Shown: positions 7,670 through 15,836 of the stretch, piece by piece
Numbering within the stretch: the stretch's first letter is position 1
How the letters are laid out: each line of letters starts with the position of its first letter
Origin: CAZFQD01 sp964520885
GTDB lineage: Bacteria > Bacillota > Clostridia > Oscillospirales > SIG519
DNA length: 34,924 bases
Direction: 5' to 3'
Assembly: GCA_964520885.1 (NCBI GenBank)
Contig: CAZFQD010000007.1
Location: 1-34,924, forward strand
Position numbers and translations under genes: made by a program
Notes under the pieces: generated by a model
Databases searched by the model: none
The model's input: the letters and a program-made list of their open reading frames with translations, nothing else
Told to the model about the DNA's origin: nothing

Positions 7670-10600
7670 TCAAATTTTCATATGTTTTTCAATTTCATTT
7701 ACATTAATTGCAAGCATTTTTGAAACACCTTTTTCCTGCATTGTAACTCCATAAAGCATATCAGCTTCTTCCATAGTTCCTCGCCTATGAGTAATGGCAA
7801 TAAATTGTGTGCTATTTGTTAGTTTTCTTAAATACTCTGCAAATCTCACAACATTAACCTCATCAAGAGTGGCTTCAATTTCATCTAAAACGCAAAATGG
7901 AGTTGGTCTAACTTTTAATATAGCAAAATAAAGAGCAATTGCAACAAAAGCTTGTTCTCCACCTGATAAAGCTGATAAATGCTTAATTATTTTACCGGGA
8001 GGGGCAACAATAATTTCAATTCCAGAACTTAAAACATCTGAAGGGTCATTTAGCACTAATTGTGCTGTTCCACCGTTAAAAAGTTCTTTGAAGGTTGTGC
8101 TAAAATGAGAGTTTATAACTTTAAATTGATTGCTAAAAATTCCTCTCATTTGTTCAGTTAAATCAAATATTATTTTTTCTAAATCGCTTTTTGCATTAAT
8201 TAAATCTGTTACTTGAACTGTTAAAAACTCATAACGGTCCTTAACCAATTTATATTCCTCAATAGCAGATACATTAACATCTCCCAAAGCCTTAATAGAT
8301 GATTTAATTTCATTTATTCGTTTATTTGCATTAGTTTTACTTTCAATTTGGTTTCTTAGCTTTTCAGCCTCGCTTAATGTAAGTTCATATTCATCCCAAA
8401 GCCTTGAAATAAAACCATCATATTCTATTTGAATATTCGCTTTTTTACCCTCTAAGCGTTCACTAACAGCAACTAATTTGTTTTTTAATTCAGAAGCCGA
8501 CTTTTCACTTTGGCGAAGTTGCGTGATTTGCTTTTCGGCTTCAATTCTTAGCAAAGATATTTGAGCAATATTTTCTTGTTTTTCTACTAAACTATTTCTT
8601 AATAATTCAACTTCACTTAATAATAAATTAATTTGCTCATTAATTTGAACTTTATTAACTAATATTTCATTTATTTCTTGTTCTTTTCTTTCAAAAGATA
8701 AATTTTGTTCATTTTTTTGAGTATTTAGCTCGTCTATAACCGATAAAGCCGCTTCAATATCTTTTTTAACTGCAATAATCTCCATTTTCTTTTCAGAAAT
8801 AGCTAAACTTAGTTTTTCTCTATCCTCAGTAACGGTTGCTTGACTTGTTGATAACTCAAAAAGATTATCCTCAGCATCCTTTTCCTCTTGTTCAAAAACT
8901 AAAATTTCTTCTCTTGATTTTTTTAACTCTTGATTCCAATCTTTTACTTGAGTTAATTGCATTGCCTTTTCTTTATCAATATCATCAATTGATGCCTTTA
9001 AATTAGTTATTAAAAGTTCATAATGCGTTAGGCTTGTTCTATCTTTAATTAGTTCTTGCTCAATAACTCTCAGTTCCGCATTAGCACCATCAATATAGGC
9101 TAATAAACTTGCTAAATCAATTTCATTTGCTTTTAGTTCGTTTTCTATTATTTCAAGTTGATTTTTGATTTTAACTAATTCAATATTTAATCGCGAAATT
9201 TCATTTGCTCTTGTTAAAACCCCAACATTTTTTACATTTGAACCACCTGTCATTGCACCACCGGCATTAATTATTTGTCCATCAAGTGTAACAATTCTAT
9301 AACGATAATTTATTTTTTTAGCAAGTGCTATTGCATTATCAATCATTTCAACAACAATTGTTCTTCCTAATAGTGATTTAATAACTTCATTAAACTTTGC
9401 ATCATATTCAATTAAATCACAAGCTAATCCTATAAAGCCACTATTATTTGATATATCACTATCGTTAATGCCAACACCTTTTATACTTGATAATGGTAAA
9501 AAAGTTGCTCTACCTGCATTTGAAGCCTTTAAAAAGTTAATGGCAGTCTTAGCATTTTCTTCATTTGTCGTTACAATGTTTTGAATAGCATTTCCCAAAG
9601 CAGTTTCTATTGCCAATGAATATTCATCTTTAACCTTTATAATTGAAGAAACAGGTCCTAAAATGCCCTTTAAGCCACCTCGCATTGATTCATCCATAAC
9701 AGCCTTTATACTGCCAAAAAAACCTTCATAATGCTTTTCCATATCAGAAAGCAAATTTATTCTATTGCTTTTCTCATTGTATTTTGAGTTAAGTTCATCT
9801 TTTTTTTGTTTTATTTTATTTGTTTTGCTTTCTTTTGTCGCAAGTTTTAAATTGTAGCCTGAAATAATATTATTAATTGAGGCTTGTTTTTCATCTTGTT
9901 CTTTTATTCTGTTTTCACACTGTTCTTTTTCTAATATTGATTTATTATAGTTTTCTTGCCTTTGTGCTAAAGATTCATCTATTTCTTTTACTCTTAAAGA
10001 TGAGCCTTCAATATTTGAAATAAGATAACTTTCTCTAATTTTTAAGTCGGTAATTAAACTCGTCTTTGAAGAAATATCGTTTCTTAGTTGTTCAATTTGA
10101 GAATTTACATCCAAAGCTGATTTATTAACAATCTCATTATGCATTAATATTTCATTTAACTGAGTTTCTAAATCATCAACAGATTTTGATAATAAAACTA
10201 TAGCCGTATTTTTTGTAGATATCTGCAAATCAATATCATTAGCTCTATTACTATCATTACTTAACTCATCTTTTAATCTCAAAACTTTATCTTCATTATG
10301 TACCAAATCATTTTTTAAAACAGCAGTTAAAGCCTCTTTTGATGAGGCTTGCTCTTCTATAGTTTTCATTTCATTTCTAATATTATCTATTTCTGAAGAA
10401 TGATTTTTAGTTGCCTCAAAACTTTTATCAATATCATTTTCTGTTTTTGCTAAAGCTCTATCTGCCTCTTCTAAATTTAACTTTGCATACTCGCAATCTT
10501 GCTCTAATTTTATTATTCCATCTTTAATTTTATCAATACCGTCAAGCCAAACATTAATTTCCAAATTCTTTTTTTCTTCTCTTAAATCTAAAAAATTTCT

Positions 10601-11236
10601 TGCCTTATCAGACTGTTCCTTTAAAGGTCCAATTCTCTCTTCTAATTCAGCCACAATATCTCTTAATCTACATAAATTATCCCCAGTTGTTAATAGTCTT
10701 CTCTCCGCTTCAACCTTACGATATCTATATTTTGAAATGCCAACTGCTTCCTCAAATATTTGTCTTCTTTCCTCACTTTTGACCGACAAAATTTCAGCTA
10801 TTCTACCTTGACCAATAATTGAATAACCATCTCTACCCAATCCAGTATCCATAAACATTTCATTTATATCTTTTAATCTAACTGGAGAATTGTTTATGAA
10901 ATATTCGCTTTCACCCGAACGGTAATATTTTCTAGTAACTGTAACATCACTATACTCAGATTTTAACCCTCCGTCTGAATTATCAATAGTTAATGAAACC
11001 TCAGCAAAACCTAAAGGTTTTCTATCTGAAGTTCCATCAAAAACAACATCTTCCATTTTAAATCCGCGAAGTGTTTTTGTTGATTGTTCACCCATAACCC
11101 AACGAACAGCATCGGCAATGTTGCTTTTACCGCTACCATTAGGTCCAACAATGGCAGTAATACCATCATTAAAATTAATATTTATTTTATCGGGAAATGA
11201 TTTAAACCCTTGAATTTCGAGTTCTTTTAAAAGCAA
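7670..11236 (-). CDS. smc: Chromosome segregation/condensation ATPase SMC
   Basis: SMC dimers with ScpA/ScpB organise and separate the chromosome. The 1188-residue protein has the full architecture: Walker A GPNGSGKS (31-38), a coiled coil to about 500, a hinge (about 500-660) with MRGGLKGILGPVSSII and GGAMTGGS, a second coiled coil, the ABC signature LSGGEQ (1090-1095) and Walker B ending CVLDEIEATLD (D1118, E1119). Translation starts at TTG, with GGAG about seven bases upstream and the expected LKELEIQGFKSF beginning. It heads the ten-gene minus-strand run. ScpA and ScpB are not in the window. Confidence 0.98.
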   Translation of the reverse strand: MLLKELEIQGFKSFPDKININFNDGITAIVGPNGSGKSNIADAVRWVMGEQSTKTLRGFKMEDVVFDGTSDRKPLGFAEVSLTIDNSDGGLKSEYSDVTVTRKYYRSGESEYFINNSPVRLKDINEMFMDTGLGRDGYSIIGQGRIAEILSVKSEERRQIFEEAVGISKYRYRKVEAERRLLTTGDNLCRLRDIVAELEERIGPLKEQSDKARNFLDLREEKKNLEINVWLDGIDKIKDGIIKLEQDCEYAKLNLEEADRALAKTENDIDKSFEATKNHSSEIDNIRNEMKTIEEQASSKEALTAVLKNDLVHNEDKVLRLKDELSNDSNRANDIDLQISTKNTAIVLLSKSVDDLETQLNEILMHNEIVNKSALDVNSQIEQLRNDISSKTSLITDLKIRESYLISNIEGSSLRVKEIDESLAQRQENYNKSILEKEQCENRIKEQDEKQASINNIISGYNLKLATKESKTNKIKQKKDELNSKYNEKSNRINLLSDMEKHYEGFFGSIKAVMDESMRGGLKGILGPVSSIIKVKDEYSLAIETALGNAIQNIVTTNEENAKTAINFLKASNAGRATFLPLSSIKGVGINDSDISNNSGFIGLACDLIEYDAKFNEVIKSLLGRTIVVEMIDNAIALAKKINYRYRIVTLDGQIINAGGAMTGGSNVKNVGVLTRANEISRLNIELVKIKNQLEIIENELKANEIDLASLLAYIDGANAELRVIEQELIKDRTSLTHYELLITNLKASIDDIDKEKAMQLTQVKDWNQELKKSREEILVFEQEEKDAEDNLFELSTSQATVTEDREKLSLAISEKKMEIIAVKKDIEAALSVIDELNTQKNEQNLSFERKEQEINEILVNKVQINEQINLLLSEVELLRNSLVEKQENIAQISLLRIEAEKQITQLRQSEKSASELKNKLVAVSERLEGKKANIQIEYDGFISRLWDEYELTLSEAEKLRNQIESKTNANKRINEIKSSIKALGDVNVSAIEEYKLVKDRYEFLTVQVTDLINAKSDLEKIIFDLTEQMRGIFSNQFKVINSHFSTTFKELFNGGTAQLVLNDPSDVLSSGIEIIVAPPGKIIKHLSALSGGEQAFVAIALYFAILKVRPTPFCVLDEIEATLDEVNVVRFAEYLRKLTNSTQFIAITHRRGTMEEADMLYGVTMQEKGVSKMLAINVNEIEKHMKI

Positions 11237-11277
11237 GTCTTACACTCCATTCGTTCGCATTTTATGAAAATGTTTAA

Positions 11278-11835
11278 TTATTCAATTATTTCATTTAACT
11301 TATTATCTTCAATAGTATAATATAAAGGTATAATATTAATATTCGGATACATAATTGATAATCTTCTAGATTCACTTAAAACAAACTGTGCTTCATTTTC
11401 TATTTCAAAAATGGGAGCATACTTTAAAAAATGTTCTAAAGCATTATTCTTATCCCACCCAGCATTTTCAACTAAGCCATTAACAAATTGTTCTTTTTTT
11501 GATATCAAATTAACCATACCACATTCATTATGAGCAATTAAAGCTATATATTTAATATTTCCAACAGCAATACAATATGAAAGTTTAAATTCACTATTTC
11601 TTATATTTGCTCCACCTGTTCTTAAAATATAAGCAAAATTTTCAGGTAATCTTAACTGTTTTCTATTATCCATACACATTCCCACTAAAATTTGAGCATT
11701 ATCATATTTAATAAACTCTTTTTTGAAGTTTTGATATTTTATTAAAGTTTCTATTGGAGTATTAATAAACTTAATGTTAATATCTTCTTCACAAAGTATT
11801 TTTTTTATTTTCATATTTATAATCTTCTCTTTCAT
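11278..11835 (-). CDS. Beta-class carbonic anhydrase-like protein
   Basis: Beta-carbonic anhydrases interconvert CO2 and bicarbonate with a zinc ion. The 185-residue protein keeps the zinc ligands and catalytic dyad in the family pattern: CMDNR (C54, D56, R58), then LRTGGANIR, then HNEC (H102, C105) followed by GM as in the usual HTDCGM. The rest is diverged, so another substrate is possible. A second ATG at codon 8 is an alternative start; neither has a clear ribosome site. It has its own promoter (-35 TAGACA, -10 TATAAT) and ends 41 bases before smc. Confidence 0.82.
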   Translation of the reverse strand: MKEKIINMKIKKILCEEDINIKFINTPIETLIKYQNFKKEFIKYDNAQILVGMCMDNRKQLRLPENFAYILRTGGANIRNSEFKLSYCIAVGNIKYIALIAHNECGMVNLISKKEQFVNGLVENAGWDKNNALEHFLKYAPIFEIENEAQFVLSESRRLSIMYPNINIIPLYYTIEDNKLNEIIE

Positions 11836-11902
11836 TATTGTTAAAATATTTTTATAATTCTCTATTCAATTAATTCAAACTAAATATTCCCCTTAATATT
11901 TA

Positions 11903-11931
11903 ATTATAATATTAAATACAAATAATGTCTA
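11903..11931 (-). promoter_or_regulatory. Sigma-A-type promoter of the carbonic anhydrase-like gene
   Basis: On the minus strand, TAGACA (11931-11926) and TATAAT (11908-11903) are separated by exactly 17 bases. The -35 matches five of six consensus bases and the -10 is perfect. Transcription would begin near 11896, about 60 bases before the start codon. Confidence 0.7.
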
Positions 11932-11961
11932 TACATATTTACACTATTTTTTGTTTTTTCA

Positions 11962-11998
11962 TAAAAAAGCAGGTAAATATTTAAATAATACTTACCTG
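11962..11998 (-). terminator. Intrinsic terminator after the GGDEF/HD-GYP gene
   Basis: CAGGTAA (11970-11976) pairs with TTACCTG (11992-11998), and the stem extends inward through TATT/AATA past one mismatch. On the minus strand the stem is followed by CTTTTTT. It begins 13 bases after the stop codon of the gene at 12012. Confidence 0.75.
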
Positions 11999-12011
11999 TT
12001 TAAAGATATAT

Positions 12012-13685
12012 TTATTTGCTATTGTTAAGTGCTTCTATAAATTGCTTAGCTAAGATTGGGTCAAAATGCTTACCACTACATTCTCGGATTTCTACAAAGG
12101 CTTCCTTGTGAGTTAATTTTTCTTTATAAGGTCTATTATTTGTCATAGCATCGAAACTATCAACTAAGGTTAAAATTCTTGCCAAATAGTTTATTTCTTC
12201 ACCTTTAACCCCGTTCGGGTAACCACTTCCATCATATTTTTCATGGTGTTGTAATACAATATCAACTACATCTTCTAAACCCTCAATAGAACGAATAATA
12301 TTTGCACTATCAATTGGATGCTTTTTAAGTTCTTCCCACTCTTCAGAACTTAACTTTTTATCTGAGATTAATATTTCCTTGGAAATATTAATCTTACCAA
12401 TATCATGTAAATATGCCCCATACAATAAGTTCTTTTTTTGTTCATCACCCAGTCTAAGATACTTAGCAAATATCTCACAAAAATAAACAACCCTTTCGGT
12501 ATGATTATATGTATATCTATCTCGCGAGTTGATTAAAGTAATTAAAGTTTTCATTGATTTAACGCTTTGGTCAGCAGTATCCTTAGAATTCTCAAGATGA
12601 ATAAATTTATCAAATAATGAAACATAGGTTTCAACTCTGTTTTTTCTAAAATATTTTGCTCTATAAAGAGCCGCATCTGCTCTATTGATTACATTAATAT
12701 TGCTGTCTTTTTCATCATAAAGCATTGAAATTCCAATGGAAACAGTTACTTTTCTATTTGGCATATGCTCTCTACCATAAAATTCATAATTGGCAATAAG
12801 TTTTCTTAAATTATCGGATAATATTACAGCTTCATTTTGCGACATATTTGGAAGTATGACTGAAAATTCTTCTCCACCATATCTACACACAATTTGCTCT
12901 TTACTTACATTATCTCTAATAATATTTGCAATTATTTTTAAAACTTCGTCACCCTGCTGATGACCATATAAATCATTATAATTTTTAAAATAATCAATAT
13001 CAACCATAAGCAATGAAATTGGGCATTTTTTTTCAATGCTTTCCTCGCATTTTAGTTTAAACACCTCTTGAAAATATCGGTGATTAAATACTTCAGTTAA
13101 TCCATCAAGATTTGCATACTCTTTAAGGTCAGCAATATGCTGTTTTTCAATTTTTACATAATATCCCATTATCCAAGCTACAACTATAAACATAGCCGAA
13201 AGAGCTAAATCTGTTTGAAAATATTGATTAACATCAACTCCTTTATAAAAGAATAAATCTATTCCTATTATCGTAAAAGACGATGCAACTGCAATAGACA
13301 CACCAACCTTTATACCAAATTCAATAGAATAAGAAACTATCATAAAAATAAATAAAAATTTATAATAACTTTGATAACTTCCACTTAAAAATATAGAAAA
13401 AACACAAACAGAATAAAAAACCAATATTTCTATAAATAATATTAGTTTTAATTTTTTTCTATTATAATCCATTATTAACCACAAAAATGTTAAGGCAACC
13501 AAAATAATAAGCATTGTAATAAATGCTCTACTGTTAACTCCGTAAAATGTTGTAGTTGTTTGACCACTAAAGATTTTCTTAAATAAAGGGGTTGCACAAA
13601 AAAACAGAGCAAGGATTTTCAAGGAGAAAAACATTGTTCGATATTGATTTTGTTTTACTTCATCAAATTCCTTCAAGCACTTCAC
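12012..13685 (-). CDS. Membrane-bound GGDEF plus HD-GYP cyclic-di-GMP protein
   Basis: Three parts are visible in 557 residues: about six membrane segments (25-180), a GGDEF domain with the active motif GGEEF (270-274), and an HD-GYP domain with HTERV, HDIGK (H427, D428) and HHEKYDGSGYP (H480 onward). GGDEF domains make c-di-GMP and HD-GYP domains break it down; both active sites look intact, so it could do either. The usual RxxD inhibition site before GGEEF reads SKEQ, so product feedback is probably lost. Translation starts at GTG. It follows the agrD-like gene on the same strand, with a hairpin and a direct repeat between. Confidence 0.93.
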   Translation of the reverse strand: MKCLKEFDEVKQNQYRTMFFSLKILALFFCATPLFKKIFSGQTTTTFYGVNSRAFITMLIILVALTFLWLIMDYNRKKLKLILFIEILVFYSVCVFSIFLSGSYQSYYKFLFIFMIVSYSIEFGIKVGVSIAVASSFTIIGIDLFFYKGVDVNQYFQTDLALSAMFIVVAWIMGYYVKIEKQHIADLKEYANLDGLTEVFNHRYFQEVFKLKCEESIEKKCPISLLMVDIDYFKNYNDLYGHQQGDEVLKIIANIIRDNVSKEQIVCRYGGEEFSVILPNMSQNEAVILSDNLRKLIANYEFYGREHMPNRKVTVSIGISMLYDEKDSNINVINRADAALYRAKYFRKNRVETYVSLFDKFIHLENSKDTADQSVKSMKTLITLINSRDRYTYNHTERVVYFCEIFAKYLRLGDEQKKNLLYGAYLHDIGKINISKEILISDKKLSSEEWEELKKHPIDSANIIRSIEGLEDVVDIVLQHHEKYDGSGYPNGVKGEEINYLARILTLVDSFDAMTNNRPYKEKLTHKEAFVEIRECSGKHFDPILAKQFIEALNNSK

Positions 13686-13702
13686 TATCCCAAAAAAATT
13701 TT

Positions 13703-13727
13703 TTTTTGTCTTTTTAATTTTTGTCTT
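13703..13727. repeat. Paired ten-base direct repeat before the GGDEF/HD-GYP gene
   Basis: TTTTTGTCTT occurs at 13703-13712 and again at 13718-13727 on the plus strand, so the repeat unit recurs every 15 bases. It sits 18-42 bases upstream of the GTG start at 13685. It could be a binding site for a regulator, but the region is so T-rich that chance is possible. Confidence 0.35.
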
Positions 13728-13761
13728 GAAATCTATATAAATTATTTTTATTTTTGAATTT

Positions 13762-13791
13762 AGAGAACCTATAAATTAATATAGGTTCTCT
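13762..13791. other. Perfect 12-base-pair hairpin after the agrD-like gene
   Basis: AGAGAACCTATA (13762-13773) and TATAGGTTCTCT (13780-13791) are perfect inverted repeats around AATTAA, ten bases past the agrD stop. Neither side has a T-run, so it is not a canonical intrinsic terminator. It may protect the 3' end of the short agr transcript or slow transcription into the c-di-GMP gene. Confidence 0.6.
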
Positions 13792-13800
13792 ATAGCTACA

Positions 13801-13929
13801 TTACATATCGCTTAAGCACTTTGGCTCCTCAGGTTGATAAACAAACCAAAGGCAAGCTGAGGTTGCAACCACTGTTGCAAAAAATGTAGCAATTACAGAA
13901 ATAACAGCAAATAAAACATTTTTATTCAT
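13801..13929 (-). CDS. agrD: AgrD-like cyclic lactone autoinducer precursor
   Basis: This 42-residue peptide has the AgrD layout: a hydrophobic, membrane-binding leader (residues 1-24), a core with one conserved cysteine (ACLWFVYQP, C26) and an acidic, proline-containing tail (PEEPKCL). AgrB would cut after the core and join C26 to a nearby carboxyl end; a five-residue ring would be C-L-W-F-V, much like the CLWFT ring I recall from Clostridium perfringens. An open frame extends upstream to 14031, but the ATG at 13929 has AAGGAGG eight bases away and gives the correct family length. It lies 70 bases after agrB. Confidence 0.88.
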   Translation of the reverse strand: MNKNVLFAVISVIATFFATVVATSACLWFVYQPEEPKCLSDM

Positions 13930-13999
13930 TAAAATATCCTCCTTCCCAAAATACTGTATTAAAACCAATTCTAACGAATTAGTGTTAAGCAAATTAAAT

Positions 14000-14629
14000 T
14001 TACCTGAACTTTGAATCAATGGTTCCAACAATTATATGCCCTGTTTTTGTTAAAGTAAAAGCTTGCCAAAGTGTTGCAAAGCATAGGCAAATAGAAATAT
14101 CAATAATAACATTTGATTTTGAAAAACAAACTAATATTTCTGCTATAATAAAGTAAATAAATAAGGTTAAAAATGTATTTCTTCTAAGTTTAAAAATCTT
14201 TTCTTTTTTTGTTATAGGCTTATTAGGTGAATCTACTGGGACTAATTGGTAAGCAACTATAAAACAAAAAGCAAATATAAGAAATATTAATGGAAACAGT
14301 ATGTATATATTTACTTTAAATGAAATAGGAATTAAATATGTAGCAATAAATGCCATAAATGAAATAGAAATAATACTTATTATCAAACAGCCCAACATTG
14401 TTTGGCTATGTGCTCCTCCGGTGGATTTCCTAAGTAATCCAACTGCTAAAAATATAACCATACTTTCAACCCAAAAGCCTGCAAAAAAACCAATAATTGA
14501 TGAAACAATAAAAATACTTACTATTTGAAAAATTGCTATTAACCCATATTCTATAACAGCTTTTTTATCTTGGTCATAATTTAACTTAGTTGCAATAATT
14601 ACAGCAATACTATGAGCTAATTTCTCCAT
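14000..14629 (-). CDS. agrB: AgrB-like membrane peptidase for autoinducer maturation
   Basis: AgrB is a membrane cysteine protease that cleaves AgrD and forms the thiolactone ring. The 209-residue protein has the conserved catalytic pair H74 (in STGGAHSQT) and C81 (in LGCLII), aligning with H77 and C84 of the staphylococcal enzyme, and about five to six membrane segments. An AAGGAGA ribosome site precedes the ATG. Its first 20 bases overlap the end of the upstream membrane-protein gene and agrD follows, so all are likely one transcript. Confidence 0.93.
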   Translation of the reverse strand: MEKLAHSIAVIIATKLNYDQDKKAVIEYGLIAIFQIVSIFIVSSIIGFFAGFWVESMVIFLAVGLLRKSTGGAHSQTMLGCLIISIISISFMAFIATYLIPISFKVNIYILFPLIFLIFAFCFIVAYQLVPVDSPNKPITKKEKIFKLRRNTFLTLFIYFIIAEILVCFSKSNVIIDISICLCFATLWQAFTLTKTGHIIVGTIDSKFR

Positions 14630-15104
14630 TATTGTTCTCCTTGTTATCTGGCTTAGTATTTAATTTATAAATAAAAAGTACTGCAAACAAAAATAAAATA
14701 TTTGCTGGTATTCCTGCTATTGACCAATTAAGTTCATTTTTTGAAAACTCCGTAATATTTTCAAATCCAATTACTAAGCCTAAGAATACTCCATTTAATA
14801 TCTCTGTTAATAATATAATAACGCCAACAATTAGAACTGATAAAACTGTTTTGTAAATTGGTGTTTTAAGTAATGTAATTCCTAAAATAATTAATACTAT
14901 TAAAATAAACAAGGTATGAACTCCAAATTCAATTGGCAATAATCTTATAATAATTGCAGATGCAAAAAATATAATAGTTACCAATGAAAACAACTTTATC
15001 TCAATTTTTTTCTTGCAAATAGCACAAACTGCCAAAACACATATGATACTTTGCAAAAGATATACCATAATATACTTTGCTAAAATAATTTGTAAAATTT
15101 CCAT
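14610..15104 (-). CDS. AgrC-like membrane sensor domain without a kinase
   Basis: The 164 residues form about five or six membrane segments and a short charged tail, then stop. The segment IEFGVHTLFILIVLIILG resembles the membrane sensing part of AgrC/GHKL-type histidine kinases in clostridia. No histidine-phosphotransfer or ATPase region follows, because agrB starts inside its last 20 bases. It has a strong GGAGGA ribosome site and an intact frame, so it does not look like decay. Possible roles are a peptide receptor passing its signal to another protein, an immunity factor, or a helper for AgrB. The function is not established; the sensor link is inference. Confidence 0.6.
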   Translation of the reverse strand: MEILQIILAKYIMVYLLQSIICVLAVCAICKKKIEIKLFSLVTIIFFASAIIIRLLPIEFGVHTLFILIVLIILGITLLKTPIYKTVLSVLIVGVIILLTEILNGVFLGLVIGFENITEFSKNELNWSIAGIPANILFLFAVLFIYKLNTKPDNKENNNGEISS

Positions 15105-15120
15105 TTAACTTCCTCCATCA

Positions 15121-15684
15121 TTAATTTTTTTTATCCATAAAAGCTTTTTTTATACTTATAGCTTTAATAGTGAAATAAACTATAACAAAAATAAAAGAAT
15201 GAATTAATACATCGCCAATACTCAAAATACTAAAGCCAACATCAATATAATCTGTTAAATAAACTAATTTAGTATTTTCGTTTACTAATATATGTAGTGC
15301 ATCGCTACCTTTTTCAATAGCACCCACTTTATAGTAACCGGTTAACTTAGATAGAGTTGGATAAATTGGCATCTTACCATCATTAAAAAATATAACAATT
15401 TTATTTAGTATGGTTCCGAGAAAAACCAAACCAGAACCAGCAATAGCGGGAACATAAAGCTTATACAATAATATCGGGAGAATTAAGACATACATATATG
15501 CACTTTTAATATAACCAGCATACTGCAAAAAATAATAATTGCCCATAAAAGTATTAACTTGAAAGAAAATATATGTCGCCTCAACTAAAAACAAGGGGTA
15601 TAGAGAAAAAGTTTTAAATGCAAGGAGTAATTTATAACCTTTAATTTTTGCTAAAATAAAAGCAAATAATATTGAAATAATCAT
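15121..15684 (-). CDS. DUF5317-like membrane protein
   Basis: This 187-residue protein has about five membrane segments. Between them is a soluble loop beginning FNDGKMPIYP and ending with LTDYIDVGFSILSIGDVLIHSF, the NxGxMPV and SIGDxxI pattern of the DUF5317 family found in many clostridia. The function of the family is unknown to me. It is the first gene of the operon with the kinase-less sensor, agrB and agrD, 16 bases before the sensor gene, with a GTGGAG ribosome site. Confidence 0.72.
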   Translation of the reverse strand: MIISILFAFILAKIKGYKLLLAFKTFSLYPLFLVEATYIFFQVNTFMGNYYFLQYAGYIKSAYMYVLILPILLYKLYVPAIAGSGLVFLGTILNKIVIFFNDGKMPIYPTLSKLTGYYKVGAIEKGSDALHILVNENTKLVYLTDYIDVGFSILSIGDVLIHSFIFVIVYFTIKAISIKKAFMDKKN

Positions 15685-15739
15685 ATTTTCTCCACAAAAA
15701 AAAATTAATGCTAAAAAATATTAATATTTATTTTTTGTT

Positions 15740-15768
15740 ATTATAACATTATAATTAATATAAAGCAA
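15740..15768 (-). promoter_or_regulatory. Probable promoter of the DUF5317/agr operon
   Basis: On the minus strand an extended -10, TGTTATAAT (15748-15740), lies 17 bases after a weak -35, TTGCTT (15768-15763). Transcription would start near 15733, leaving a leader of about 48 bases. A perfect TTGACA at 15791-15786 is too far away to pair with this -10. Confidence 0.5.
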
Positions 15769-15836
15769 TAGTTTTTTGAAAAATTTGTCAACTTCATCAA
15801 TTTCATTATAAATAGTTTTAATGCTTTTAGCAACTT

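Noticed and set aside
7281..7754. 157-codon open frame on the plus strand across ftsY and the smc end
   Set aside because: It is antisense to two strongly conserved genes, has no ribosome site and no recognisable domain.
13762..13791. Intrinsic terminator after agrD
   Set aside because: The 12-pair stem is perfect but no T-run follows on either strand, so it is listed as a hairpin only.
15786..15791. Perfect TTGACA on the minus strand as -35 of the agr-like operon
   Set aside because: No -10 box lies at 16-18 bases; the TATAAT boxes are 32 or more bases away. The TTGCTT/TGTTATAAT pair at 15740-15768 fits better.
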